DNA of 64,000 bases, from positions 122,062 through 186,061 of the forward strand of contig NZ_JAFFZN010000015.1 of assembly GCF_017676385.1 (NCBI RefSeq), read 5' to 3'. Under the pieces are notes generated by a model. The model was not told the origin of the DNA and did no database searches. It saw only the letters and a program-made list of their open reading frames with translations. The position numbers were made by a program, and so were the translations under genes. This document shows, one piece after another, positions 1-7,645 of the stretch. Source of the DNA: Streptomyces spirodelae. GTDB lineage: Bacteria > Actinomycetota > Actinomycetes > Streptomycetales > Streptomycetaceae. Position 1 is the first letter of the stretch, and the number at the start of each line of letters is the position of its first letter.

Positions 1-360
1 AGCACCACCGCCCTTGCCAGCCGCAGGACCGGACGCCGGTGCAGGCGTCGCCACAGGCGTGATCGCCGAGGCCCGAAAGCTGACGCCGTGCCTGTCTCCC
101 ATCGACCAGGCGAACGCCTCCAGCCCGGTAACCCGGACCTCGACGCCCTCCACAATGCCTTTCGGTTCACCAGGTACGGCGATCTCGATCACCGAGACTC
201 GGCGGCCTTCCTGCCGCACCATCACGCCGACGGTGTACACGGTGTTGCCGTCCCGGTCCTTCTTGACCTCACGGTTCTCGTAGTTGCTGTACTTCGTCTC
301 CGGCTCGACAGCGCACCGCAGTACGCCAAGCCGGGATGTGTCCACAGGTATGGACTGCAT
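1..360 (-). CDS. Small AICE-associated hypothetical protein, C-terminus cut by window edge
   Basis: The reading frame begins with MQSIPVDTSRLGVLRCAVEP and stays open to the window edge, giving 120 residues without a stop. An AAGGAGG ribosome binding site lies about 10 bases before the ATG at 360. The visible part is mostly beta-rich, and its end is Ala/Pro/Gly-rich. It is transcribed divergently from the GntR regulator at 533. Small proteins of this kind lie next to KorSA-type regulators and FtsK/TraB transfer genes in actinomycete integrative elements (family knowledge, recalled from memory). No catalytic motif is seen and the exact function is unknown. The gene is real on the basis of RBS, codon use and context; the element assignment is inference. 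Confidence 0.7.
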   Translation of the reverse strand, partial: MQSIPVDTSRLGVLRCAVEPETKYSNYENREVKKDRDGNTVYTVGVMVRQEGRRVSVIEIAVPGEPKGIVEGVEVRVTGLEAFAWSMGDRHGVSFRASAITPVATPAPASGPAAGKGGGA

Positions 361-400
361 GAGTTGGGGGCCTCCTTGGCCACTCGAACGTCTCGGCGGA

Positions 401-479
401 CGTCACTCGTACTGACGAGTGACGACTATGCATGCCTTGACGCCCAAGCGCAACCACTTATGCTGACGAGTGACGTGAC
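401..479. promoter_or_regulatory. Operator cluster between the divergent AICE genes
   Basis: Positions 401-424 form a perfect inverted repeat with 10-base arms, CGTCACTCGT and ACGAGTGACG, around a 4-base centre. The half-site TGACGAGTGACG recurs as a direct repeat at 464-475, and a weaker ACGAGTG occurs near 503. The cluster sits between the minus-strand gene starting at 360 and the GntR gene starting at 533, where an autoregulating KorSA-like repressor would bind. The repeat geometry is seen directly; binding by the adjacent GntR protein is inferred. Confidence 0.6.
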
Positions 480-532
480 ACATCCGATTAAGTGCATGAC
501 CAACGAGTGCGCCACCGATCAGGAAGGCCGTT

Positions 533-1297
533 ATGGGAGAGATCCAGCGCCCCGGAGCGCTCTACCGCCAGGTCGCAGCCGCGATCCGTGACGCCATCCT
601 GGCCGGCGAGTTCGAACCAGGCGCGCCACTGCCTTCCGAGGCCCATCTGATCGACCGCTACAACGTGTCGCGGCCCACTGTGCGCAACGCCATCGCTGCC
701 CTGCGCGCCGAGGGGCTGATCGAGGTCATCCACGGCAAGGGCAGCTTCGTTCGCAGCGCGCCCACATCCGCCTTCACGATGGATCGTGCCGTCAGTCGAG
801 ACGCCGAGGGTGCGTACGCAATCGGCACGGAGGGTTGGCAGCTCCACGAAGAGCCGAGCATCTACCGCACTTCAGTCGCATTCGGCGAGGAACAAGAGCC
901 CGAGGAAGCCGCGTTCGGTGTGGACCGCCTATGGGTTGACCCGGACACCGGTGTCCGCATCGCACACCGCACACTCATTCCGTTCCGCACCGCAGAGGGC
1001 ACCGAGCTGGAACAGGCACCGGACACACCACCGGAGAAGATCTACGCCCTCCTGGCCGAGGCCGGGCACAAGCTCCGATGGACAGAGACCGCCCGAGCCC
1101 GCATGCCCCTCCCTGATGAGCGCACCACACTCCAACTCCCCGACGCCACACCCGTTCTGCACACCACCCGCACCACGTACGGCCGCAAGAACGCCGCTCT
1201 GCTGCGCGAAGAATTCCGTGTCAACGGCGACCGCGCACAAGCCGCCTACCGCATCACAACCGAGAGCACCCGCCAACTGCGCGCCGTACGCGACTGA
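533..1297 (+). CDS. GntR-family transcriptional regulator with UTRA domain (KorSA-like)
   Basis: This 254-residue protein has an N-terminal winged helix-turn-helix (residues about 10-75, including LPSEAHLIDRYNVSRPTVRN) followed by a UTRA ligand-binding domain (about 100-245). The length is normal for the GntR/HutC subfamily. The ATG is preceded by AGGAAGG at good spacing. It is divergent from the small gene at 360, and palindromic operator sites fill the gap. In pSAM2-type elements a protein of this architecture (KorSA) represses transfer and replication functions and itself; that role is inferred from architecture and context. No integrase or replication gene is visible here, so only one end of such an element, or a remnant, lies in the window. 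Confidence 0.85.
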   Translation: MGEIQRPGALYRQVAAAIRDAILAGEFEPGAPLPSEAHLIDRYNVSRPTVRNAIAALRAEGLIEVIHGKGSFVRSAPTSAFTMDRAVSRDAEGAYAIGTEGWQLHEEPSIYRTSVAFGEEQEPEEAAFGVDRLWVDPDTGVRIAHRTLIPFRTAEGTELEQAPDTPPEKIYALLAEAGHKLRWTETARARMPLPDERTTLQLPDATPVLHTTRTTYGRKNAALLREEFRVNGDRAQAAYRITTESTRQLRAVRD

Positions 1298-1655
1298 GAC
1301 GTCGCGGGGTGTCGAAACCTGTCTTTACTTCCTCAAGGCGGCTCGCTCCGCTCACCGCGCGCGGCCCGGCCGCCGACCGGGCCTGCGCTCCTGTCTCCGC
1401 CCCGCTCCAGCCCGGCCGGCGCCCGTGCCGCGCTCACAGCAATCAGCCGCCCGATGCCAGAGAAGGGATACGTCGTGGCTGGGACGGTCGGCTCCACGGC
1501 TTTACGGAGCCACTTTGGCGCGAGCCTCGAAGATCATGGCCCCAACGTCGTGCTTCACCGGGCAGGTCCACAGACTGCCCGACGCGCCGCAAGCTTACGG
1601 GGCCATGATCACTCGCGCCAAAGCAGCACCACCCCAAAGCCGTTCCACCGACCTC
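1298..1655. other. Intergenic region dominated by inverted repeats
   Basis: No convincing gene is seen between the GntR regulator and the AlbA_2-like gene. A first stem-loop has GGCTCC at 1490-1495 pairing with GGAGCC at 1506-1511. The larger nested structure at 1513-1623 is listed separately. The two flanking genes converge here, so some structure may serve as a terminator, but there is no U-tract. Confidence 0.5.
1513..1623. repeat. Large nested inverted repeat, about 110 bases
   Basis: The left arm has CTTTGGCGCGAG (1513-1524) then GATCATGGCCCC (1532-1543). The right arm (1599-1623) is their reverse complement, with a 1-base instead of a 7-base spacer between the two blocks. An internal hairpin CGGGCAG/CTGCCCG (1559-1565 and 1575-1581) sits at the tip. 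The result would be a long, bulged cruciform or RNA hairpin. It is too elaborate for a simple terminator and looks like a dispersed non-coding element or a structured RNA; its identity is not known. Confidence 0.65.
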
Positions 1656-2969
1656 TCAATCTTTCTCTCCCTGACCGAGCGCCTCGGCATTCCTCTCAAT
1701 CGTATGACCTAGTTCGAGGTTTACCGCACCCTTGGTGCGACCCACAGCGTTTACGGCAGTGATAGACCATGGCATGGGAATCGACGCACTTCCGAGATCC
1801 GGCGACGCCATGAGATGGAACACAGGAAGCGGCAGAACTTCTTCCGCTCGAAGACTTGATACATCACAGAGGATTTTTCTTCCCTCAACACGTGCATGGA
1901 GATCGAGAGTCGAACCGGCTGGCACGATGTTGTTGAAGTGGGCATAGTTTATGCCGCTTGAGAAAAAATTCTTCTCGCCAAGAGGGATCGGCCTGATTGG
2001 AGGCTCGATGTCATCCCCGGAGTAATCGTCAGCCAAGCATGCAGAGATACCTTGCGGCAAATCCACCTCGACTCTCACTTGCTGATAGCTTCGCTCTTGC
2101 GAGTTATGAAGCCGCAAACGCAGGGCGCCATGCCCTCTGCGCACATATGCTTGCACGGCAAATTCGAAGAGATAGGAATTATATTCTTCGAGATACTCAC
2201 GCACTTCGTCGGCGTATTCTTCATCTGTACGTGAGTCCGTGCCACCTGAGGCAAACCGTGGGTGCATTGAAGGCTTTCGCTTGCTATTGGCCTCAACCTC
2301 CCGCCTTTCCTCCTCAAGCATATTCTTAAGTATCTCGTCAAGCCAGGGCCAAGACGGAACCGAGACAGGCTCATCCTGGACTGAAAGAGTTAGTGACTGA
2401 CGCTCTTCTGCTGTCTGCGCCCTCTGCGTCAGACTGAGCACCTCCCCCGGTCCTGCAAGGGCGGTCTGAGCAGTCCTGCGGACGAAGATCATGCCAGCGT
2501 AGTATCTATCAAATTCCTTCTCCAGGGTGTGGATCCGGTCTCCCTGCTTCGGGGGGTCGACGGCGATTACTAGAACCTCCCGTCCCTCGATGGTTGCGTA
2601 GCTTGGAATCCATTCAGGCCCCAATGGGCCGAGGTACGGGCGAATCCCGGACTCCAGGTCAGCCAGGTCAATCGTTTCCACCCCCGCTAGGTTACCGGGC
2701 TCGACTCCCACCAGGATGTAACCGAAGCCACCAGCTGCCTGACGACTTCTCTCTACAGAACGATTCGCCATGGCTAGAATATGACGCGCCAGCAGAGCCT
2801 TCGACTTCTTCTCGCTCAAATCATAATTTGACTTCCATTCGATCCAATCGTTTTCGTCGTGCTCACCTGCATCTTTGACGGCTTCCACGAGAGCTCTCAA
2901 TTGCAGAGGGGAGCGGAAAGGGCTGGTCTGGTCGATGTTGAGCGCCATGCTGCCAGTATGGTCGGTCAT
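1656..2969 (-). CDS. AlbA_2 / Schlafen-like putative DNA-binding domain protein
   Basis: The chosen start (MTDHTGSMALNID) gives about 437 residues. The frame is open up to 3086, but the extra N-terminus does not look like a domain, and the second Met at 2948 is also possible. Residues about 35-190 resemble the AlbA_2/AAA_4 fold: an acidic-basic ENDWIEWKS segment, a glycine-rich GGFGYILVGV strand and a late GMIFVRR strand. The C-terminal half is unrecognised. Local GC is visibly lower than in the neighbours, with AT-rich codons, which suggests recent acquisition. The family occurs in accessory islands and near defence genes; no partner gene is present here, so a defence role is only a possibility. 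Confidence 0.7.
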   Translation of the reverse strand: MTDHTGSMALNIDQTSPFRSPLQLRALVEAVKDAGEHDENDWIEWKSNYDLSEKKSKALLARHILAMANRSVERSRQAAGGFGYILVGVEPGNLAGVETIDLADLESGIRPYLGPLGPEWIPSYATIEGREVLVIAVDPPKQGDRIHTLEKEFDRYYAGMIFVRRTAQTALAGPGEVLSLTQRAQTAEERQSLTLSVQDEPVSVPSWPWLDEILKNMLEEERREVEANSKRKPSMHPRFASGGTDSRTDEEYADEVREYLEEYNSYLFEFAVQAYVRRGHGALRLRLHNSQERSYQQVRVEVDLPQGISACLADDYSGDDIEPPIRPIPLGEKNFFSSGINYAHFNNIVPAGSTLDLHARVEGRKILCDVSSLRAEEVLPLPVFHLMASPDLGSASIPMPWSITAVNAVGRTKGAVNLELGHTIERNAEALGQGEKD

Positions 2970-3273
2970 TGAGGTGGCCGCACTGAACTTGCACTCACAG
3001 CACTCTCTTTCCCCGTGCGCCGAGCCTCGCCTACGCTCACCCACAAGCTCGGCGGACCATGCTGCGGACGGCGCATACGAGTTCAAGGGCTGGCAGGACG
3101 CGCTGGGCCCGAGTTGGCAGCCTTCCGGTTAGCACTTGCACACGAGTTGTTTGGCTGCTGCACCACAACCGCACCAGATCGAGCAGGGAACAGCGGGGAA
3201 TCACGGGGAAAGCAGCGCAGCCCAACGAAGCCACGATGCAGCCATCTGTACAGGTCAGCGCCCAAACCGGCCG
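2970..3273. other. Gap upstream of the AlbA_2-like gene, no gene recognised
   Basis: Short frames exist on both strands but none has a convincing RBS or family signature. A purine-rich stretch with repeated GGGGAA-like steps lies near 3188-3225. The region presumably holds the promoter of the AlbA_2-like gene. Confidence 0.4.
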
Positions 3274-3570
3274 TTAATGACCGCAGCTTCCCAAGCTGAG
3301 AGCTCCGGCAGTCGTCACGGACCCGCCGTGGCCGCTTGCTCTGGTCGACGACACACCCCGGTAGCGTGGCTGAGGCCGGTGGGGTGCATCGAGGCATACG
3401 CGTGCGTGGTCGATCGGCGCACCCACCATCGTGGCTGACTGTCGTCGGCTGAGGTTCGTGCCACTGCCGTGCCAGATGCTGGGGTCAGCCACGGTCAACG
3501 GCGGTGTCTCACGGCCGAGTTCTCGGCAGCCTGACCAGGTATCGAAGCTCCAGGTCAGCGACACGATCAT
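3274..3570 (-). CDS. Possible small hypothetical protein
   Basis: A 98-residue frame starts MIVSLTWSFDTWSGCRELG. A good AGGAGAG ribosome binding site lies about 7 bases before the ATG at 3570, and codon third positions are fairly GC-rich in the first two thirds. No known domain is seen and the C-terminal part looks random. It lies in an otherwise empty stretch of the accessory zone. Retained because of the RBS, at low confidence. Confidence 0.3.
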   Translation of the reverse strand: MIVSLTWSFDTWSGCRELGRETPPLTVADPSIWHGSGTNLSRRQSATMVGAPIDHARVCLDAPHRPQPRYRGVSSTRASGHGGSVTTAGALSLGSCGH

Positions 3571-4059
3571 CCCGCCTCTCTCCTAAGGCGGGTGTCGCCT
3601 CCGAGTAATGGCCGACCTGCCCATTGGGTGCTCCTCAGCGAGCGCTCCGAGTGCGCCCTGGGGGACGGCTCAGCCGCTCCGGCCGGGCGTGCGGCCTTCG
3701 GCCGGTCCCGTCCGGGCGGCAGCCGCCCCAGGGCTGACAGGCGGCATGAGCGCATGAGGAGCCTCACTGATCGCCGGTCTTTCGTCCCCAGGGCGCCCAC
3801 GAGGCATTTCAGCGGCGCCGGCTCTCGGTCCCAGCCCGAGCTGGGGTCCGCACCCGGTCGTCGGCGGAGGTGACCACGAGCAGCAGCCGACGTCAGGGAA
3901 CTGCTTGCGCGGCGTGGTACAAGGGGCGCTACAGCGCGCCCCTTGACCCCGCCCGAGCGGCACATCCTCAAGCGCGGATGCGGGCATCGTCGTGGTAGAG
4001 ATCCGTACGCGCTTGAGAACGTGCCGCCTGTGCCTCCCTCTGCCCCCGGTGTAGGGACC
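3571..4059. other. Non-coding stretch in the accessory zone
   Basis: Several overlapping frames are open on both strands, as expected for GC-rich DNA, but none has an RBS plus a recognisable protein. The only clear structure is the hairpin at 3921-3944. I see no tRNA, integrase or transposase remnant. Confidence 0.4.
3921..3944. terminator. GC-rich stem-loop downstream of the small-gene operon
   Basis: AAGGGGCGC (3921-3929) pairs perfectly with GCGCCCCTT (3936-3944) around a 6-base loop. It lies about 115 bases beyond the stop of the minus-strand gene ending at 4060, so it could end that operon. No U-tract follows on the minus strand, as is common in Streptomyces. Confidence 0.5.
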
Positions 4060-4350
4060 TCAGCCTGCTTCCCGCAGTCGGGCAGACGCGACCCGCACGA
4101 GCATGGCCAACTCCCGAGCAGCTTCCACCGGGACCGCCAGCTGGACCACGCCCGAGCCGTCCGCAGTCGCATCAGCCCGCGCCCGCAGATCATCGGTGTC
4201 GAGCCCTGCGGCACTCAGCGCGTGCAACAGCTCTTCCCCCGTGTCCTTCGCGTCCCGCCATCCACCCACGTAGTCCACTCCGCGCACCCACAATTCTTCG
4301 TCCAGACTGGCCGCCTCACCGTCGAACCTGCCGTCCCCAGGGCCGCACAT
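4060..4350 (-). CDS. Hypothetical 96-residue protein, last gene of small-protein operon
   Basis: The start MCGPGDGRFDGEAASL was chosen because AAGGGGA lies about 10 bases upstream, whereas longer versions of the frame have no RBS. The sequence is acidic at the N-terminus and helical later (GEELLHALSAAGLDTDDLRAR), with no catalytic motif. It is the promoter-distal gene of a minus-strand series of small proteins read from 5270, a cluster type often found beside Streptomyces HTH/TPR regulators. Function unknown. Confidence 0.55.
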   Translation of the reverse strand: MCGPGDGRFDGEAASLDEELWVRGVDYVGGWRDAKDTGEELLHALSAAGLDTDDLRARADATADGSGVVQLAVPVEAARELAMLVRVASARLREAG

Positions 4351-4355
4351 CCGTC

Positions 4356-4586
4356 TCAAGTCCCCTTCTCCGCACGCCGTCTGACGTTGACCGTGTGGGC
4401 CGTGCCGAACGAGAGCACGACGACGACCCCGGTACCATCGGCACCGGGGTTCGTGATCGATCCCCAGCCGGACCACCCCGGATGCTGTCCAGGCGAGGGG
4501 TGGTCCGGTATTGCGTATGCGGTTGTTCCGCGTGGCCCGACTCCCCGTCCATCGACGGGAACGAGGGACGCGGGCGTCGGGCCGTC
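4356..4586 (-). pseudogene. Open frame lacking a start codon, possible decayed small gene
   Basis: A 76-codon frame runs from just after a TGA at 4587-4589 to a stop at 4356-4358, five bases before the ATG of the next gene. The translation contains plausible protein sequence (HPGWSGWGSITNP, VVVVLSFGTAHTVNV) and fills the only gap in the small-gene operon. Only one late in-frame GTG could serve as a start. This suggests a gene that has lost its start by mutation or frameshift; chance is also possible. Confidence 0.3.
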
Positions 4587-4603
4587 TCAGGGCGACAGCG
4601 GTT

Positions 4604-4732
4604 TCAACGCCCGCCACCACCCGACGACCACTTGTTGAGCTTGCGCACGGCCGCCTCCAACTCTTTTCGCTTCGCCGTCTGGTCTTTCTGCCCGTGGCCG
4701 CGGCTTTGCTGCTCTCCTTCCGCCTCTGCCAT
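4604..4732 (-). CDS. Tiny basic helical protein, 42 residues
   Basis: The start ATG (MAEAEGEQQSRGHGQKDQ) overlaps the upstream stop as TGATG, with TTGGAGG as RBS inside the upstream gene. The protein is one predicted charged helix (KRKELEAAVRKLNKW) with a Gly-rich tail. Overlap, RBS and codon use support a real, translationally coupled gene. No function can be assigned. Confidence 0.55.
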   Translation of the reverse strand: MAEAEGEQQSRGHGQKDQTAKRKELEAAVRKLNKWSSGGGGR

Positions 4733-4983
4733 CAGTACGGCCTCCAAGGACTCAGAGCGCCTTTTCGTCCCTGTGGTGCCAGGCCCGCTCTCTCGCACAG
4801 GAGCCGCGTCAACTGTGCTTCCAGCAAGGCGGCATCATCCACCGACAGCACAGCCGACTCGGTCGATACGTGAGCGTCACCCCGAAAGACCTGAACCGGG
4901 ATGTGGAACCGGTCATCGACCAAGCGCACATCGCCAGCCACCTTGAACCGGTGCGGCACGTCCTCATGCCGGTGGCTGCTCAC
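4732..4983 (-). CDS. Hypothetical 83-residue protein
   Basis: A GTG start overlaps the upstream stop in a GTGA configuration. The product reads as a compact alpha/beta domain (RLVDDRFHIPVQVFRGDAHV, then a helix ALLEAQLTRLLCERAGL). It is the second gene of the minus-strand operon beginning at 5270 and overlaps both neighbours by one to four bases, so the series is probably translated in a coupled way. Function unknown. Confidence 0.55.
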   Translation of the reverse strand: MSSHRHEDVPHRFKVAGDVRLVDDRFHIPVQVFRGDAHVSTESAVLSVDDAALLEAQLTRLLCERAGLAPQGRKGALSPWRPY

Positions 4984-5270
4984 CTCATCACCGCCATGTC
5001 GTACCGCGTGTACGCCAGCACCCCACGCCGAAGCCGCTCCCGCTGCTGTGCTTCCCGCTTCTCGTGTGCCACGACATAGGGTCGGACCAGGCCGACATCT
5101 TCGCCACGCAGCGAAGACCGATCGAAGACCCGATGCACGCGCGGAAGCATCAGGGTCGGGGTGTCGCCAGGAATCGCGGGGGATGCTGTCTCGACTGTGC
5201 GATGACGACCCGCACCGGGCAACAGGAGTTGCAACAGCCATCGCACGAATTGAGGGATAAGGTTTGCCAC
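4980..5270 (-). CDS. Conserved Streptomyces small protein, first gene of operon
   Basis: The GTG start is preceded by GTAGGAG at 7 bases. The 96-residue product has an N-terminal hydrophobic helix (IPQFVRWLLQLLLPGAGRHR) followed by LRGEDVGLVRPYVVAHEKRE and a basic helix. The combination LLPGxGRHR ... EDxxLVRPYxxAHE is a familiar small family next to XRE/TPR regulators in Streptomyces (from memory; no assigned function). It is divergent from the regulator at 5458, which fits this pairing. Confidence 0.7.
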   Translation of the reverse strand: MANLIPQFVRWLLQLLLPGAGRHRTVETASPAIPGDTPTLMLPRVHRVFDRSSLRGEDVGLVRPYVVAHEKREAQQRERLRRGVLAYTRYDMAVMR

Positions 5271-5457
5271 GTTGACGCTCCTACACAGCGTTGACCACGC
5301 CCCCGGACCGTTCGCATCGGTCGCGGGGGTCTCTTGCGTGCCAACTGTGCTGAGAGAGAAGGGCGATGGCTTCCCGCCCGTGGCTATCCCCATGATGGGT
5401 AGGCTGACGGTCAGGCTTCGCGACACACTGTCACCAGCAGGCGCAACGGGGCACACG

Positions 5458-6795
5458 ATGACTGGTTACCAACCGCCGACCGCACTACCGCGAGAACTCC
5501 TCAGCCACCCCGAGATGCGCGCCGCGATCGTGGCTCACGACTTCGGCGCGGTCTTCTCCCTTGCCCGCCGACTGGCCAAGATCAGCTACTCCAAGATCGC
5601 CGCCGAATGTGACATCAAGCCCGAACGCGTCGGCACCCTCGCCCGTGGCCAGGGCCGCATCACGTCATTCGACAAGATCGCGGCAATCGCCGACGCCTTA
5701 CGCATCCCCGGAGACCTACTCGGCCTCGCGCCCCGTGGCTGGGAAGCTGCAACCGCATCCGGTCACGCCCCTACCGCCTCAGCACGCTCCACGCCCGCCA
5801 CGCGAGAGGGAAGCGAATCAGTGCTGCGCAGGGAATTCTTCAAAAGCTCGGCCGGAGCAGGTCTGGTACTCGGCCTGCCCGAACTGACCCAGATCAAGGC
5901 AGGCCGACACATCGGCCGAGACGTGCCGGACCAGTTGCGCCACCGCACGGCACGACTGCGGCGCCTCGATGACGTCCTCGGCGGTGGAGACACCTACCGC
6001 GTCTACCTGGGCGAGTACCAAGCAACCAAGACGATGCTGCGAGAGGGCAGCTATACGGAGGAGACCGGGCGCGCGCTTCTGTCAGTGCTCTCCGAGCAGG
6101 CTCAGCAAGCCGGATGGGCCGCATTCGACGCGGGCAACCACACCGACGCCCGCAGTCTCTACGAGGACAGCCACCAAGCCGCTACCGAGGCGAAAGACGC
6201 CGCCTTGGCAGGCAACGCCCTCGCGTTTCTCGCCTACCAGAAGATCAACACGGACCGCTCTGCCGGAGTGAAGACCGCCGTGCAGGCATGCCGGACCGCA
6301 GGCCCCGACGCCCTGCCCGGGGTGCGGGCACTGCTGCATGAACGCCTCGCGTGGGCTTACGCCGTCGCCGGGAACGCGAGCGAGACGGAACGCGCCCTGA
6401 GTATCGCTGAAGGCGCCCTCAGCCAGGACGACGGAAGCCCACAGCCCGACTGGTCATCATGGGTCGACCGCAACGAACTCCAGATCATGACCGGCCGATG
6501 CTGGACCGAGCTGCGCCGGCCACTGCGCGCCGTCCCCGTCCTCGAAGACGTGCTCACCCGGTACGACGACGCCCACGCGCGGGACAAGAGCCTCTACCTG
6601 TCGTGGCTCGCGGACTCCTACCTCGCTGCTGGAGAGATCGAGCAGGCCACGGCCATCACCAGCCGCGTACTGGAGCTCTCGGCCGGAGTGGCATCCGTCC
6701 GCCCACGGCAGCGCCTCGCCCCGATCCTCCAGCAGCTCAGCGTTCACCGCGAGCTTCCGGACGTCGCCGAAGTGCTGGAGAAGGCCAGAGCGTGA
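5458..6795 (+). CDS. XRE-type helix-turn-helix regulator with C-terminal TPR-like region
   Basis: The start MTGYQPPTALPRELL was chosen because the HTH begins shortly after it; the in-frame upstream extension to 5272 shows no domain. Residues about 25-85 form a Cro/CI-type HTH (ISYSKIAAECDIKPERV). A short hydrophobic LRREFFKSSAGAGLVLGL segment follows, and residues about 150-440 are helical repeats of TPR type (EEGRALL... DARSLYEDSHQAA ...). These proteins are abundant in streptomycetes and pair with small divergent genes as here. The regulon is unknown. Confidence 0.75.
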   Translation: MTGYQPPTALPRELLSHPEMRAAIVAHDFGAVFSLARRLAKISYSKIAAECDIKPERVGTLARGQGRITSFDKIAAIADALRIPGDLLGLAPRGWEAATASGHAPTASARSTPATREGSESVLRREFFKSSAGAGLVLGLPELTQIKAGRHIGRDVPDQLRHRTARLRRLDDVLGGGDTYRVYLGEYQATKTMLREGSYTEETGRALLSVLSEQAQQAGWAAFDAGNHTDARSLYEDSHQAATEAKDAALAGNALAFLAYQKINTDRSAGVKTAVQACRTAGPDALPGVRALLHERLAWAYAVAGNASETERALSIAEGALSQDDGSPQPDWSSWVDRNELQIMTGRCWTELRRPLRAVPVLEDVLTRYDDAHARDKSLYLSWLADSYLAAGEIEQATAITSRVLELSAGVASVRPRQRLAPILQQLSVHRELPDVAEVLEKARA

Positions 6796-6799
6796 GAGG

Positions 6800-7132
6800 T
6801 CAGTCCGCAGGGTTCGGGTCGGTGGTCCGCTCCACCCACCGCAGATAGGCATCCGAACCCGCCACGATCGGCACGGCCGACACCTCCGGGTTCTTCCACG
6901 GGTGATGCTCCAAGAGGTGCGCCTCGAGATCGGCGTAACGGTCAGCACGGGTCTTGAACAGCAGTTGCCACTCTTCCCCCGTGCCGAACTCGCCCAGATG
7001 CCAGAAGACGGAGACCACCGGACCGACGATCTGCGCACCGGCCGCAAGCTGGGCAGTCACCACCGACCCCGCAAGCGTCGTAGCCTGCTCGCGGGTCTCC
7101 GTCGCCGTCGCCACCTGAAGGAAATCAGTCAT
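6800..7132 (-). CDS. cutA: Divalent-cation tolerance protein CutA
   Basis: The 110-residue product has the CutA1 profile: MTDFLQVATATETREQA at the N-terminus, VFWHLGEFGTGEEWQLLFKT in the middle, and HPWKNPEVSAVPI near the end. The length is typical. CutA proteins are small trimeric cytosolic ferredoxin-like folds linked to metal tolerance. It converges on the XRE regulator with a 4-base gap. The left copy of the 30-bp inverted repeat begins 10 bases upstream of the start, so the promoter lies in or beyond that repeat. Confidence 0.9.
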   Translation of the reverse strand: MTDFLQVATATETREQATTLAGSVVTAQLAAGAQIVGPVVSVFWHLGEFGTGEEWQLLFKTRADRYADLEAHLLEHHPWKNPEVSAVPIVAGSDAYLRWVERTTDPNPAD

Positions 7133-7142
7133 GCCCGCGAGC

Positions 7143-7172
7143 CTAGTGCCGCATCAGGCAACGTTCGCCCTG
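7143..7172 (+). repeat. Left 30-bp terminal inverted repeat
   Basis: The sequence begins CTAGTGCCGCATCAGGCAAC and is the exact reverse complement of 8171-8200. Identity stops precisely at 30 bases on the inner side. The outermost CTAG is itself palindromic, so it may be either the repeat end or a 4-bp target duplication. Confidence 0.85.
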
Positions 7173-7307
7173 CCGACCACGGCTCGTAGCCGTTGATCGA
7201 CGGCGTCCCCGTCACCGCCCCGCCCTACGGCGACCTTCAGGACTCGGCTGCCTCTCCAAGAAGCAGGAACGTCATGCGTCCGGAGGACCCGGGACGGTGC
7301 ATTCCTC

Positions 7308-7592
7308 TCACTCGACCGCAGGGGTGGCCATGTCCGCTGGAACGGCCACAGCCGCCCACTTGCCAGCAGTGAAGTACGTGATGTCTGCGAGGCGCCAGGT
7401 CACACCGTTCACTGCGAAGGTGTCGTTCAGTTGGAGTCCCTCGTCCCGCTCGGTGCCGTCCACGTCGAGAATGGTCAGCAGCACCTGGGCCTCTCCAGAG
7501 TCCCTGGGCGGGACGCTGCTCACTCCGCCGATCCGCCCGGCTCCGATCGTCGTGACCTGCCCGGAGCGGATCACCAGCTTGTCCCGTGTCAT
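7308..7592 (-). CDS. Hypothetical protein, DUF6406-like
   Basis: This 94-residue protein (MTRDKLVIRSGQVTTIGAGR) is predicted to be mostly beta strand, with a central VLLTILDVDGTERDEGLQL and a VTWRLADITYFTAGKW segment near the end. It resembles the small DUF6406 family of streptomycetes (recognition from memory, moderate). A GAGGGGA-type RBS lies upstream at rather long spacing. It is the only intact gene inside the segment bounded by the two 30-bp inverted repeats. Confidence 0.6.
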   Translation of the reverse strand: MTRDKLVIRSGQVTTIGAGRIGGVSSVPPRDSGEAQVLLTILDVDGTERDEGLQLNDTFAVNGVTWRLADITYFTAGKWAAVAVPADMATPAVE

Positions 7593-7645
7593 ATCAGTTC
7601 ATTCCCCTCATGCCCCGCATACGCCTGCATACATCCTCGTTCGAC

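Noticed and set aside
1298..4059. tRNA gene or AICE attachment site, integrase or transposase remnant
   Set aside because: I searched for cloverleaf signatures (GGTTCGAATCC-like arm) and integrase motifs by eye and found none.
3567..4214. 215-codon minus-strand frame
   Set aside because: No RBS, Arg/Pro/Gly-rich translation, and it runs through the hairpin at 3921 and into the end of the 4060 gene in another frame.
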